From the NCBI GenBank assembly GCA_943736015.1, contig OX031072.1, positions 934,501-998,500 of the forward strand: a stretch of 64,000 nt of DNA, written 5' to 3'. This stretch comes from Tridacna crocea. Taxonomy: Eukaryota > Mollusca > Bivalvia > Cardiida > Cardiidae. Shown piece by piece: positions 30,487 to 38,148 of this stretch; the first letter of the stretch is position 1, and every line of letters starts with the position of its first letter. The translations under genes were made by a program, and so were the position numbers. The notes under the pieces were generated by a model, which did no database searches, was not told the DNA's origin, and saw only the letters and a list, made by a program, of their open reading frames with translations.

Positions 30487-30861
30487 TTAAAATGAATAGC
30501 TAACAAGACATAAAGGTCTGTTTTCCTCAATTGTTACACTTTTGCTAGAATTGTTTGTAATAGTAATTATAATATTCTCAACATTTTCGAGGTTAACTTC
30601 ATTTTGTAAACTACACCACTTAATTTTTAAATAGTATGGTAATGAGGTTAAAACAACTCCTTTTGTCATCTTAAAACCAAACCCTAAGAGTATATGTTTA
30701 ACTTCTTTAGGCGCTAGTGTAAGCTTTTCTTGACAAAAAATTTCCCAGGTTGTTGTATTTACTTTTCGAGGTGGATATTTTAAGCCTTGTAATGGTATCC
30801 AGTGGATTGTTTTTGGTTGAATAATATTTCCTTTAGTAACACCGAGTTTATGGATTTTCAT
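30487..30861 (-). CDS. Polinton dUTPase-fold-like small protein
   Basis: The product has 124 residues, mostly beta strands. The order of blocks (LTLAPKEVKHILLGFGF, KGVVLTSLPYYLKIKW, IIITITNNSSKSVTIEENRP, then LCLVSYSF) resembles the trimeric dUTPase fold, where the last part corresponds to the N-x-S ... G-x-R-I-A-Q region. The usual catalytic signatures are not evident, so it may use the fold for another purpose, such as a structural role. It sits between the late-motif protein and the pVI-like protein. Its ATG follows ATTTATATAAAAA. I am fairly sure that it is a real gene and unsure of the fold assignment. Confidence 0.6.
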   Translation of the reverse strand: MKIHKLGVTKGNIIQPKTIHWIPLQGLKYPPRKVNTTTWEIFCQEKLTLAPKEVKHILLGFGFKMTKGVVLTSLPYYLKIKWCSLQNEVNLENVENIIITITNNSSKSVTIEENRPLCLVSYSF

Positions 30862-30893
30862 TTTTTATATAAATATTAATAATATTTATAACA

Positions 30894-31487
30894 TTACAAT
30901 ATAGCCCCTAAGATAGGTATATTAGCAAATGGACTATTAGGGCCTAAAAGCAGTCCACTTCCATCATAAAACTTTCCTCCTTGCTTTAAATACAAGCCAT
31001 CACCAACAGACCCTAACCCACTGCCCTTTTTAGGTGATAGGTAAAGCCCTTTTCCATCAGTTTCTACCTTACAAACGCAACCTCCTTTTTTAAGGTAAAG
31101 ACCTGATCCTAGTGCTTTATTTACTCCGATTGAACCTAATCCAGAAAGAGCTCCAAGACCTAAAGCTGGTAACGCTTTTGAAGCTAATCCAGCCACCATC
31201 GGTAAAGCTCTAGCAGCCAATCCTGCCAACATACCGAGAAATCCTCCTTCAATCTTCATGTTATCTCTAAGCTGTTTATCGCTCATTCTAATCGTTATGC
31301 CTTTACCATTTTCATAGGCTTTAGCCATTTTATTTACTTGTGAATTGGTTAATCCTATAATATCATTACCTTCTAAATCTTCATGACCTAAACGAATACT
31401 TACCGGACATCCACCTTTAACAGCATGGTGGAGCTTTTGCTTTTGCCCTTCTGATATATTAACTTTTACAGTCTTATAACTCGTCAT
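30894..31487 (-). CDS. Polinton pVI/pX-like minor virion protein
   Basis: The product has 197 residues. A basic N-terminal region (1-78) contains SEGQKQKLHHAVKGG and a second module (LTNSQVNKMAKAYENGKG). It ends in IEGG-F (79-83), matching the adenovirus protease consensus (M/I/L)-x-G-G-x. A long hydrophobic, alanine/leucine-rich segment follows (83-125: FLGMLAGLAARALPMVAGL, ALPALGLGALSGLG), then glycine repeats GSGLYLKKGG, GKGLYLSPKKG, and GDGLYLKQGG. In adenovirus pVI, cleavage at a GG site lies just before a membrane-disrupting helix. The layout here is parallel, so I infer a maturation-activated membrane-active or cement protein. The gene is next to the penton and ATPase genes. Its ATG follows CATATATAAAAAA. 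Confidence 0.8.
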   Translation of the reverse strand: MTSYKTVKVNISEGQKQKLHHAVKGGCPVSIRLGHEDLEGNDIIGLTNSQVNKMAKAYENGKGITIRMSDKQLRDNMKIEGGFLGMLAGLAARALPMVAGLASKALPALGLGALSGLGSIGVNKALGSGLYLKKGGCVCKVETDGKGLYLSPKKGSGLGSVGDGLYLKQGGKFYDGSGLLLGPNSPFANIPILGAIL

Positions 31488-31512
31488 TTTTTTATATATG
31501 TGATATTTTTTA

Positions 31513-32283
31513 TTATACTTCTCTAATATGAAATCTAATTGTTAAAGTTTCTCCTCTAAGATTTAGTAAAGTTCCATTTTGGTCTGTAATTTCTACCGTC
31601 ATTTTGTGTATTTCATTTAGTATTATAGGCAAGTATATTGGGTTAATGGGGGTTTCAATAATTTTATATCCGGGAGATACATCCGGGAAAAAAGAGTAAA
31701 TCGTATTTTGTGTTGAACCGTTAACATAACTTCCTGAAATGATATCCATGTTTATGAATATGCTGTTTATATTGAGAATGTTTACAGTATTCTCCGACTC
31801 ATGAAATCCTTGCGTATATTTCGAGCGAGTAAACCCTAATACTTTAGAAATGGAGTTTGGATGATTAAAATCTACTTGATAACCATCTTCTATATCAATA
31901 ACAGACTTAAGGGTATTAGTGTTTGCAGAAATATTGATATAATATCCATCATTGACTTCATCATAGTGGTTGTTTTTTCTCATTTCCTGCTGAATGGTAT
32001 CATTAATGTTTGTGATTTCATAACTTCCTTCTGGTATTTCAACCTTATTCCATGAAGCACCATTATCCGGAGAATAAATAAATATGTTGTTTGTTGCATC
32101 AATGTTTGGAAAAGAATAGTAAGTTTCAAGGTTCACCAGAGCGATTTCGTATTTTTTATCCTTGTCAAGTTGAATAATTGGTATAAACTTAGTTATAATG
32201 CTTGTTTTGTTATCACTTACTATAATTTGTAAGGACGTTTTGGGTTCTGTATTCTTTGCAATTTGTTTTAAAAGATCTTCCAT
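31513..32283 (-). CDS. Polinton minor capsid (penton) protein, single jelly-roll
   Basis: 256 aa, beta-rich. Conserved blocks of the family are visible: YEIALVNLETYYSFPNIDA (about 45-63), a strand pair around PEGSYEITNINDTIQ, VLGFTRSKY (about 143-151), INSIFINMDIISGSYVNG, then YSFFPDVSPGYKIIE and a C-terminal TDQNGTLLNLRGETLTIRFH. In Polintons the minor capsid protein forms pentons at the icosahedral vertices and partners the double jelly-roll protein (26722-27999). It is followed closely by the pVI-like gene and preceded by the ATPase gene with 25 bp between. A GAGTTAAAAA box about 26 nt upstream is followed by TACTATATTAAAAA and the ATG. Confidence 0.88.
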   Translation of the reverse strand: MEDLLKQIAKNTEPKTSLQIIVSDNKTSIITKFIPIIQLDKDKKYEIALVNLETYYSFPNIDATNNIFIYSPDNGASWNKVEIPEGSYEITNINDTIQQEMRKNNHYDEVNDGYYINISANTNTLKSVIDIEDGYQVDFNHPNSISKVLGFTRSKYTQGFHESENTVNILNINSIFINMDIISGSYVNGSTQNTIYSFFPDVSPGYKIIETPINPIYLPIILNEIHKMTVEITDQNGTLLNLRGETLTIRFHIREV

Positions 32284-32308
32284 TTTTTAATATAGTAAAA
32301 ATATATTT

Positions 32309-33085
32309 TTAACTCGGTATGTAAAAGTTATCAAAGCCACATCTGTACTTTCCATTATGTTTTTCACTCGTTAAATCGATAATAACAAAACCATGTGGTC
32401 TTTCCCAACACTTATGACAAAATTTTCTAAACTCCTCCTTAGACATATCTTCACTTACATGGTCGTTATAAATATGATTAATGTTTTTTAGGTCTTGTTT
32501 GAAAAGACAGATAAAATTTGCGTTTTCTCTAATAGTTTGTCTCGGTAATCTAAAATAGTTTTGTGAAAGATAAAAGCAGTCAACATTACTATGCCTTCCA
32601 CGAATGTAATAACACTCACACTTATTTTGCTTTTCTAAAAGTAAATCGTCAAAAATCATTAAATTTTTGTTTTCTGAGTTTAAATCTCGCGGGTCAGGTA
32701 CATCGTCAGCTGTTTCAAAAAAACTACACTTTATATCCGATTTATTTTTAAAAGTTTTTACCCATTCTTCAACCAAAGCTGTTGGCAAAACATTTAAATC
32801 TTGTATTTCATCTCGAATATTAAATATCTTTAAGATACCTTCTTTTGGAAGTCTTTCTTCAAAAGCTTTTTTAAGTATGCGGTATTCAGGTTGAAAAAGA
32901 CTTTTCCCAAAAACGCATAAGTTGTTGTAGTCCATCCAACCCGGTCTAAGTAAAAGGTTAAGTAAAAGGGTGGTTTTACCACATCCTGATTTACCTACTA
33001 TTAATCCTCTGATACTCTTTGGTAATAGAGGGCTATTAAATCTTTTTGATACTACTTCATTCCATGATAAATCGATTACATCCAT
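32309..33085 (-). CDS. Polinton A32-like packaging ATPase
   Basis: 258-aa ATPase of the FtsK/HerA superfamily, A32 type, expected to drive genome packaging into the capsid. Walker A is GKSGCGKT (residues 31-38) after the strand RGLIV. Walker B is NLMIFDDLLLE (about 140-150). Downstream are CYYIRGRHSNVDCFYLSQNY, which holds the sensor-like SQN, and a C-terminal CHKCWERPHGFVIIDL. The length is normal for the family. The gene is divergent from the PLA2-like gene across a 33-bp gap that holds both start-proximal TATA-like blocks. Confidence 0.93.
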   Translation of the reverse strand: MDVIDLSWNEVVSKRFNSPLLPKSIRGLIVGKSGCGKTTLLLNLLLRPGWMDYNNLCVFGKSLFQPEYRILKKAFEERLPKEGILKIFNIRDEIQDLNVLPTALVEEWVKTFKNKSDIKCSFFETADDVPDPRDLNSENKNLMIFDDLLLEKQNKCECYYIRGRHSNVDCFYLSQNYFRLPRQTIRENANFICLFKQDLKNINHIYNDHVSEDMSKEEFRKFCHKCWERPHGFVIIDLTSEKHNGKYRCGFDNFYIPS

Positions 33086-33118
33086 TTTTATATAACTTTT
33101 TTAATTATTTATATAAAA
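33086..33118. promoter_or_regulatory. 33-bp divergent promoter gap
   Basis: The two start codons of the ATPase (-) and PLA2-like (+) genes are separated by 33 bp of A/T only apart from one C. Each ATG is immediately preceded by TATATAAAA on its own strand, so the gap is a small near-palindrome. The compact layout implies that control sequences lie next to, or overlap, the starts. Confidence 0.6.
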
Positions 33119-33613
33119 ATGTATTGCGTTAAATGTAAAAAAGTTACTGATACGAATAACATAGAATATACTGTTAGTAAGAATGGAAGAAATATGAAAC
33201 GAGGAAAATGCTCGGTTTGTGGAAAAACTAAAACTCAGTTTATTAAGGCGCAAAAGGGTGGGTCAGTTTTAAACAAAATGATTAACAATATGCCTTTTGA
33301 GATGCATCTCCCTGGTCACAATTTTACGGGGCCCGGCACTAACCTTAAAAAAAGGTTAAACCCAGACTTAACTCCAAAGAAATGGAGCAAACCTATCAAT
33401 AGAGTAGATAAAGCCGCTTATCATCATGACATATGTTATCTCCAAAACGATGATACAGCTACAAGAAATGCTGTTTGTGATAAAAATATGTTAACAGAGT
33501 TACAAGGTATTTACAATCCTACTTTAAGAGAGAAAATGGAAAGGGGAATTGTTTCTAGCTTAATTGGAACAAAGAAACGATTTGGAATGGGGATTAAAAA
33601 AAAAATTTCGTAG
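33119..33613 (+). CDS. Polinton PLA2-like protein with zinc ribbon
   Basis: The product has 164 residues. Residues 1-42 form a zinc ribbon (CVKC ... CSVCGKTKTQF). From about 62 comes a parvovirus VP1-type phospholipase A2-like domain: a Ca-loop region LPGHNFTGPGTNL (about 62-74) and the catalytic-type HHDICY (about 102-107), followed by helical cysteine-containing segments. In parvoviruses this domain helps the particle leave the endosome; a similar role here is inference. It is the first gene of the rightward block, followed closely by integrase and protease. The ATG directly follows TTATTTATATAAAA. Confidence 0.82.
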   Translation: MYCVKCKKVTDTNNIEYTVSKNGRNMKRGKCSVCGKTKTQFIKAQKGGSVLNKMINNMPFEMHLPGHNFTGPGTNLKKRLNPDLTPKKWSKPINRVDKAAYHHDICYLQNDDTATRNAVCDKNMLTELQGIYNPTLREKMERGIVSSLIGTKKRFGMGIKKKIS

Positions 33614-33714
33614 ATTTAGCGGAAGAATTACACAAGCCCGTAAAGAGAAAATTTAAGAAGAGGAGAGTTGAAGTAGGCGGTATTGATAGGATATGGGCTG
33701 CGGATTTAGTAGAC

Positions 33715-34518
33715 ATGCAAGCGTTTTCTAAATTTAACCGAGGTGTAAAATATCTTCTCGCTGTTATTGACATATTTTCTAAATACGGTTATCTGGTGCC
33801 ATTAAAAGACAAAACGGGAAAGTCTGTTGCTGTAGCACTAAGGAGTATTTTCAAGGATAGAAAACCGGAGAAAATGTGGGTAGATAAAGGTAAAGAGTTT
33901 TATAACAAAGATGTTAAAGACTTGATTGAATTGTATTCTACCGAGAATGAGGAAAAATCTAGCGTAGTTGAGAGATGGATTAGAAGAATGAAAGAAAAAA
34001 TGTGGAAGTATTTTTCTGCTAACTCTACGAGTGTCTACATTAACGTGTTACAAGACCTCGTTAAAGAATATAATAACACGAGACATTCTTCTATTAAGAT
34101 GACACCGGTAGACGCGAGTAAAAAAGAAAATGAAACCGAAGTTTGGAGAAATCTTTACCCCGATCGTTTCAAAATAAGAAATATAAAACCTAAGTTTTCT
34201 GTCGGAGATAAAGTAAGGATAACTAAAAAGAAGAAGACTTTCGAGAAAGGTTATACTACAAGATGGACTGAAGAGGTTTTTACGGTTTCTGAGGTTAAAA
34301 ATACAGAGCCTGTAACGTATAAAATAAAAGACCTTAATGGAGAAGAGATACAAGGTACCTTTTATGAACCCGAGCTACAAAAAACTAGTCAGGAGTTGTA
34401 TAGGATAGAAAAGGTTATTAAAAAGGGAAAAAATAAATCGTTAGTAAAGTGGAAGGGTTATTCCGATGAGTTTAATTCATGGGTTGATAATAATGACATA
34501 GTAAATATTTCATCATAA
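33715..34518 (+). CDS. Polinton integrase with chromodomain
   Basis: A retroviral-type (RVE/DDE) integrase that would join the element's ends to a 6-bp staggered target, matching the ACGAAG duplication. Visible are the core strand YLLAVIDIFSKYGYLVPL, VDKGKEFYNKDV with an acidic active-site residue, and SSVVERWIRRMKEKMW with the glutamate. A basic SH3-like region follows (about 155-205: FSVGDKVRITKKKKTF). The C terminus carries a chromodomain (about 225-267: YRIEKVIKKGKNKSLVKWKG, then EFNSWV), which in other elements can guide insertion to chromatin marks. It is followed after 5 bp by the protease gene. The given start is the first ATG of the open frame. Confidence 0.9.
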   Translation: MQAFSKFNRGVKYLLAVIDIFSKYGYLVPLKDKTGKSVAVALRSIFKDRKPEKMWVDKGKEFYNKDVKDLIELYSTENEEKSSVVERWIRRMKEKMWKYFSANSTSVYINVLQDLVKEYNNTRHSSIKMTPVDASKKENETEVWRNLYPDRFKIRNIKPKFSVGDKVRITKKKKTFEKGYTTRWTEEVFTVSEVKNTEPVTYKIKDLNGEEIQGTFYEPELQKTSQELYRIEKVIKKGKNKSLVKWKGYSDEFNSWVDNNDIVNISS

Positions 34519-34523
34519 TAAAA

Positions 34524-34940
34524 ATGAGAAATATTGCAGTAGGAAACCTTATACTACCAAATAGACCGTTAAACAATTTCGAATTAGAAAGTGCGGCAAA
34601 AAAATTAAAGATTCCTTCTTTTAGTGGAGTCATGGTAAGAAACGCTTTACCGAAAAAGTGTAGAAAAAAGGAATGTGGTATATTAAACCTTGATGACGCA
34701 GGTGGTCCTGGTACTCATTGGGTTGCTTGGTATAAAAACGGTAAAACTAAAAATTACTTTGACAGTTATGGTATTCAGCCCCCTATTGAAATTCGAGAGT
34801 ACCTAAAAAGTCCAATTTATTACAATAGTGATCAGATACAACCAGCTGAAGAGGTATTTTGCGGGCATCTGTGTCTTTACGTACTTAAAGAGTTAGGTAG
34901 AGGTAAAGAGTTTCAAAATGTTTTAAATACTTTATTTTAG
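34524..34940 (+). CDS. Polinton adenovirus-type cysteine protease
   Basis: A 138-aa protease of the adenain/Ulp1 group, expected to process virion precursor proteins. Active-site residues are in canonical order: His65 in GTHWVAWY, Asp80 in NYFDSYG, a Gln near 104-106 and Cys113 in VFCGHLCLYVL. The length is short, as usual in Polintons. Likely substrates in the element are the GG-containing small proteins at 30894-31487 and 28457-28858 (inference from the adenovirus consensus). The ATG follows CATAATAAAA. The fibre-like gene begins 10 bp after its end. Confidence 0.92.
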   Translation: MRNIAVGNLILPNRPLNNFELESAAKKLKIPSFSGVMVRNALPKKCRKKECGILNLDDAGGPGTHWVAWYKNGKTKNYFDSYGIQPPIEIREYLKSPIYYNSDQIQPAEEVFCGHLCLYVLKELGRGKEFQNVLNTLF

Positions 34941-34950
34941 TAATAAAAAA

Positions 34951-36909
34951 ATGCCTGTTGATAAATTTGGAAGAATGGATATTGAATCTAAAACAAGCGG
35001 TGATGGTGTACCTCTCGCTTACATAAATAATAACTTTTTACGGAAAGATGGAACAACTAAAGTTACTGGTTCAATAAATATGGATGGAAATACACTTACT
35101 AAGGTTAGTAATCCAACTAATCCTCAAGATGTTGCTACAAAGAATTATGTTGATACAAGTAAAGGAAAGGGTTTTTTAAAAAGGAATCAAGATGGAAACA
35201 TTGTGGCAAAGAAAGATTTAGATATGGATAGTAATAAATTGTTAAATATTCCCTTTCCTGAAAATGATGGTGATGCTGCAAATAGAATATACGTTGATTC
35301 AAAGAGTAATCAACTTAGAAATTACTTTGACGGTAATTCTCCTTTTGTTATTGCTCTAGGAGACGCAAACGGTCCAGGTAATAAATTTCAATCACAAAAT
35401 AATCTTCATATGATGAATTTTAAGATTAAAGAGTTAGGTGAACCTACAGAAGAGGCTGATGCTGTCAATAAGAAGTATGTGGATAGCACAAATGCTTTTA
35501 CTCCGAGAGATGATGATGGGTGGAGCGCTAAGGGTACAATATTTTTAGCTAGTAAAAAGTTAGGTGGTTTAAGAACTCCTATAAACGGTCGTGAAGCCGC
35601 TAATAAGGAGTATGTGGATGATGCTGTAAAAGAATATGTGGATGAATACGTTGGAAAATTTAAAGATGAAAATGGAAATTTTGTTACATCTTCGGACGTA
35701 AACATGAAAAATAAAAAACTCTTTGGTTTACCTACCCCAACTGCGCAAGATGATGCTGCTAATAAGGAATATGTTGATAGAGTAGGAACCAATGCTAGAG
35801 AGTATACTGATAGAACGAGTCAAATGTTAGGTAGACGAATTGTTGATTTACCTAATGTCTTTTTAAAAGATAATGGTAGTTACGCCGCCACGGCCCCCAT
35901 CAACATGGCTTTTCAACCTTTGAATAATCTAAAAGAACCTGAAGAGGATGCTGATGCAGCTACAAAGAAGTATGTAGATAAAAACAGAGAACCCGGCGCA
36001 CTTACTAAAACAAATATTGTAACTGATGATGATGGTAATGAGGTTGCCGTTTTACTGGGTAAGGGACCCCACTACGTGGCACAGGGTGTAATTGGAAGTA
36101 ATCACCGAATTGTACTTTTTCAGGACAGCTTTATTGATAGTGATGCTGTAAACAAAAAATATGTGGATACTCTCGTGGCAGATAATGTAAGAGATGGGGT
36201 TCTTCCTGGAGTTGCCGAGGGAACCGTATTTTTTAAGGAGAATGGGAATTACCAGGCTACCGAGAATATTAATATGGGGTTTAAGCAGTTATTGAATTTG
36301 CCTAGGCCTGTTAATCCGGGGGATGGGGCTAATAAGAAGTATGTGGATGATGTAGTGAGTGTAAGAAAACCTATAATCTGTGTAACAGCTTATTTTTATG
36401 GACCTGATATTTTAACTCTTGAAGAATTTAAAGTTTTTAAATCAGTAGAAGGAATAGCACGATATAGTTCAGTATTAAATAAGAGGCTTTCTTTTGATTT
36501 TAATTTTGGAACTTCTCCTATCGAATTAAAAAAAGATGAGATGGGGAAGTTTGTAAACCATTTCATTCCACCAACACATGGAAAATTAATAGGTTTTAAC
36601 ACAGAAGTACATACTACGATTGCTTCTGGAGATAAGTGGGCAACTGAACGTATTAATCTTCCATCCGCTAATTGGTTAAATGAAAGTAAGATAAAAATAA
36701 ATGGTTTATTTAAATTTGGTACCGTTGAAGCTTTTAGTTGGGAAGGAAGAATTAATGGTCTAAAAAAAATCGTTTATGATGATCCAATTGGTGAAATACG
36801 GCCAGAAACATCTGTTACTATTGAAGCTTTTACAGAAGATTCTTTTGACTTTAGACTATTAATTAAATCTGTAGTTCACATTTCATTGTTATTTGAATTA
36901 AATTTGTAA
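34951..36909 (+). CDS. Polinton fibre-like protein built of DANKKYVD repeats
   Basis: The product has 652 residues. Residues about 45-470 contain eight repeats of about 45-60 aa, each with an L-x-x-L-x-x-P strand and ending D-A-x-N-K-x-Y-V-D (TKNYVD, NRIYVD, NKKYVD, NKEYVD and so on). This periodicity is typical of trimeric phage tail-fibre shafts, where each repeat marks a beta-turn step. The last about 175 residues (from VSVRKPIICVTAYFYG) form a separate, non-repetitive beta-rich domain suited to a head or knob. I infer a trimeric attachment fibre on a penton. No signal peptide or membrane segment is seen. The gene ends at a hairpin shared with the convergent RING gene side. Confidence 0.75.
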   Translation: MPVDKFGRMDIESKTSGDGVPLAYINNNFLRKDGTTKVTGSINMDGNTLTKVSNPTNPQDVATKNYVDTSKGKGFLKRNQDGNIVAKKDLDMDSNKLLNIPFPENDGDAANRIYVDSKSNQLRNYFDGNSPFVIALGDANGPGNKFQSQNNLHMMNFKIKELGEPTEEADAVNKKYVDSTNAFTPRDDDGWSAKGTIFLASKKLGGLRTPINGREAANKEYVDDAVKEYVDEYVGKFKDENGNFVTSSDVNMKNKKLFGLPTPTAQDDAANKEYVDRVGTNAREYTDRTSQMLGRRIVDLPNVFLKDNGSYAATAPINMAFQPLNNLKEPEEDADAATKKYVDKNREPGALTKTNIVTDDDGNEVAVLLGKGPHYVAQGVIGSNHRIVLFQDSFIDSDAVNKKYVDTLVADNVRDGVLPGVAEGTVFFKENGNYQATENINMGFKQLLNLPRPVNPGDGANKKYVDDVVSVRKPIICVTAYFYGPDILTLEEFKVFKSVEGIARYSSVLNKRLSFDFNFGTSPIELKKDEMGKFVNHFIPPTHGKLIGFNTEVHTTIASGDKWATERINLPSANWLNESKIKINGLFKFGTVEAFSWEGRINGLKKIVYDDPIGEIRPETSVTIEAFTEDSFDFRLLIKSVVHISLLFELNL

Positions 36910-36912
36910 ATG

Positions 36913-36951
36913 AAATATAACTTCTCTCATTAAAAGAAAGAAGTTATATTT
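36913..36951. terminator. hairpin between convergent Polinton genes (right)
   Basis: Arm AAATATAACTTCTCTC (36913-36928) is answered by GAAAGAAGTTATATTT (36936-36951), just after the fibre gene stop. It closely matches the hairpin at 22597-22634, which lies at the only other convergent junction. Confidence 0.6.
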
Positions 36952-37015
36952 TTTTTAAGACGAAGATATAGAGTTATACGCGTAAAGGAAAAAAGGGTTT
37001 GGGTAGTATACACAT

Positions 37016-37136
37016 TCATTGAAGATTACAGCGTAATCATTGATATTTATACTTCCTCTTTGGTTGTATGTAGTATTACACATAATCGTTGAAGATTACA
37101 GCGTAATCATTAACATTTATACTTCCTCTTTGGTTT
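37016..37136. repeat. 70-bp direct repeat with GATTACAGCGTAATC palindromes
   Basis: About 50 bp (ttgaagattacagcgtaatc through acttcctctttggtt) occurs twice with a 70-bp period. Each copy holds the 15-bp palindrome GATTAC-AGC-GTAATC (37024-37038 and 37094-37108). It lies in the longest non-coding gap of the element apart from the ends, after the fibre gene. A protein-binding site is possible; none is known to me. Confidence 0.6.
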
Positions 37137-37173
37137 ACTACGCTTTAGATCAACATGCCATAAAAATGAATAT

Positions 37174-37809
37174 TTATGAGCTTATGTTTATTAAATATGT
37201 TCTAATGGTTTCTGTCCTACAAATCGGACAGTTAGCGTTATCCATCATATTACTACAGTCATCGCAAATAGCCAGGTGCCCACATTCTTCATAGAGAACT
37301 GTAGGCTCGTTATTTAAGCACACGACACATCTATCTTCTTTAAAATTTTTTATTTCGTTTAAATGTTCTATGGGCATCGGATAAAAACACCTTCCTTCTA
37401 ATTTGATTTTTATTTTAAAAGGAGCGCAAGAATTATTTTTGGATTTAAAATTATATTTAAAACTACGTAAAGCATCTTCAAAGTAATTAAAAAACAAATT
37501 GTACAGATCTAACCATTCTTGATATAAACTATTAAGAACAAAACTATCTATACATCTAGAATAGTCTTTATTAAATATAAATGTTTTTATATCTACCTCA
37601 TCGTATGTATTATTTTCCCATAAGGCATAGTAAAATCCTTTTATGCTTTTAATAAAATCTATCGTTTCCTCCACAGTTTTAAATCTATTATCGCAGAAAT
37701 AATTCGTTACAACAACGCCTATTTCTCGGTATTGGTTTATTTTACTGGTGATTTTATTAATTTGGATTCTTTCTTCAAAGTGTTTGTTCAGAGTTTCAAT
37801 TCCTTTCAT
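37174..37809 (-). CDS. Polinton RING-finger protein
   Basis: The product has 211 residues. The N-terminal about 155 residues are helical with scattered aromatics and have no recognised domain. The C terminus carries a C3HC4 RING (about 162-200: CVVCLNNEPTVLYEECGH, ICDDC, CPICR), similar to those of IAP-type and other viral E3 ligases. It probably acts with host ubiquitin enzymes, possibly on host defence or cell-death pathways (inference). It converges on the fibre gene and lies in the right-hand accessory pair. A TTAAGTTAAG box 23 nt upstream and an AT block ending ATTAATAAAAAA precede the ATG. Confidence 0.82.
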   Translation of the reverse strand: MKGIETLNKHFEERIQINKITSKINQYREIGVVVTNYFCDNRFKTVEETIDFIKSIKGFYYALWENNTYDEVDIKTFIFNKDYSRCIDSFVLNSLYQEWLDLYNLFFNYFEDALRSFKYNFKSKNNSCAPFKIKIKLEGRCFYPMPIEHLNEIKNFKEDRCVVCLNNEPTVLYEECGHLAICDDCSNMMDNANCPICRTETIRTYLINISS

Positions 37810-37831
37810 TTTTTTATTAATATTTTTTTTC

Positions 37832-37841
37832 CTTAACTTAA
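37832..37841 (-). promoter_or_regulatory. TTAAGTTAAG box upstream of the RING gene
   Basis: Identical to the boxes at 26716, 28433 and 38128, and placed 23 nt from the ATG at 37809. Confidence 0.55.
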
Positions 37842-37891
37842 AGTTTTCAAAATTTATTTATAATTCATTTCCTTAATTTAAAAATATTTTT

Positions 37892-38104
37892 TCACCAATA
37901 ACGTCGACATGCTTTTATTAATAGTTTCTTAGATACATCTGGTTTAACATCATTAGAAAGAAGTATAATAATTAATTCTCGTTTGGTCATATAACTTACA
38001 CTTTTTCTGGTAAAAGAATCTAATCTATGGCTTTTAACCATGTCAACGAGTTCTTTTTTCTTGTATCTATTTAAAAATTCATTTGCATAATATTCATCAA
38101 CCAT
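37892..38104 (-). CDS. Polinton small SAP-like protein
   Basis: The product is a 70-aa helical basic protein. Two similar helix-turn units can be seen (NRYKKKELVDMVKSHRL and YMTKRELIIILLSNDV), which look like a SAP or HeH-type DNA-binding fold, with a basic tail (KKLLIKACRRYW). It is the last gene before the right terminal repeat, so binding near the element's end is conceivable, but that is inference. It resembles the N-terminal part of the 113-aa protein at 26351-26692 only in general fold. TTAAGTTAAG lies 24 nt upstream, and ATATTTATAAAA precedes the ATG. Confidence 0.65.
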   Translation of the reverse strand: MVDEYYANEFLNRYKKKELVDMVKSHRLDSFTRKSVSYMTKRELIIILLSNDVKPDVSKKLLIKACRRYW

Positions 38105-38127
38105 TTTTATAAATATAAAATATTTTT

Positions 38128-38137
38128 CTTAACTTAA
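38128..38137 (-). promoter_or_regulatory. TTAAGTTAAG box upstream of the small SAP-like gene
   Basis: 24 nt from the ATG at 38104 and 12 bp inside the right terminal repeat boundary. Confidence 0.55.
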
Positions 38138-38148
38138 AAAATCAAAAA

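Noticed and set aside
35406-35792. Minus-strand open frame of 128 codons in the fibre gene
   Set aside because: It mirrors the repeats of the fibre gene and has no independent support.
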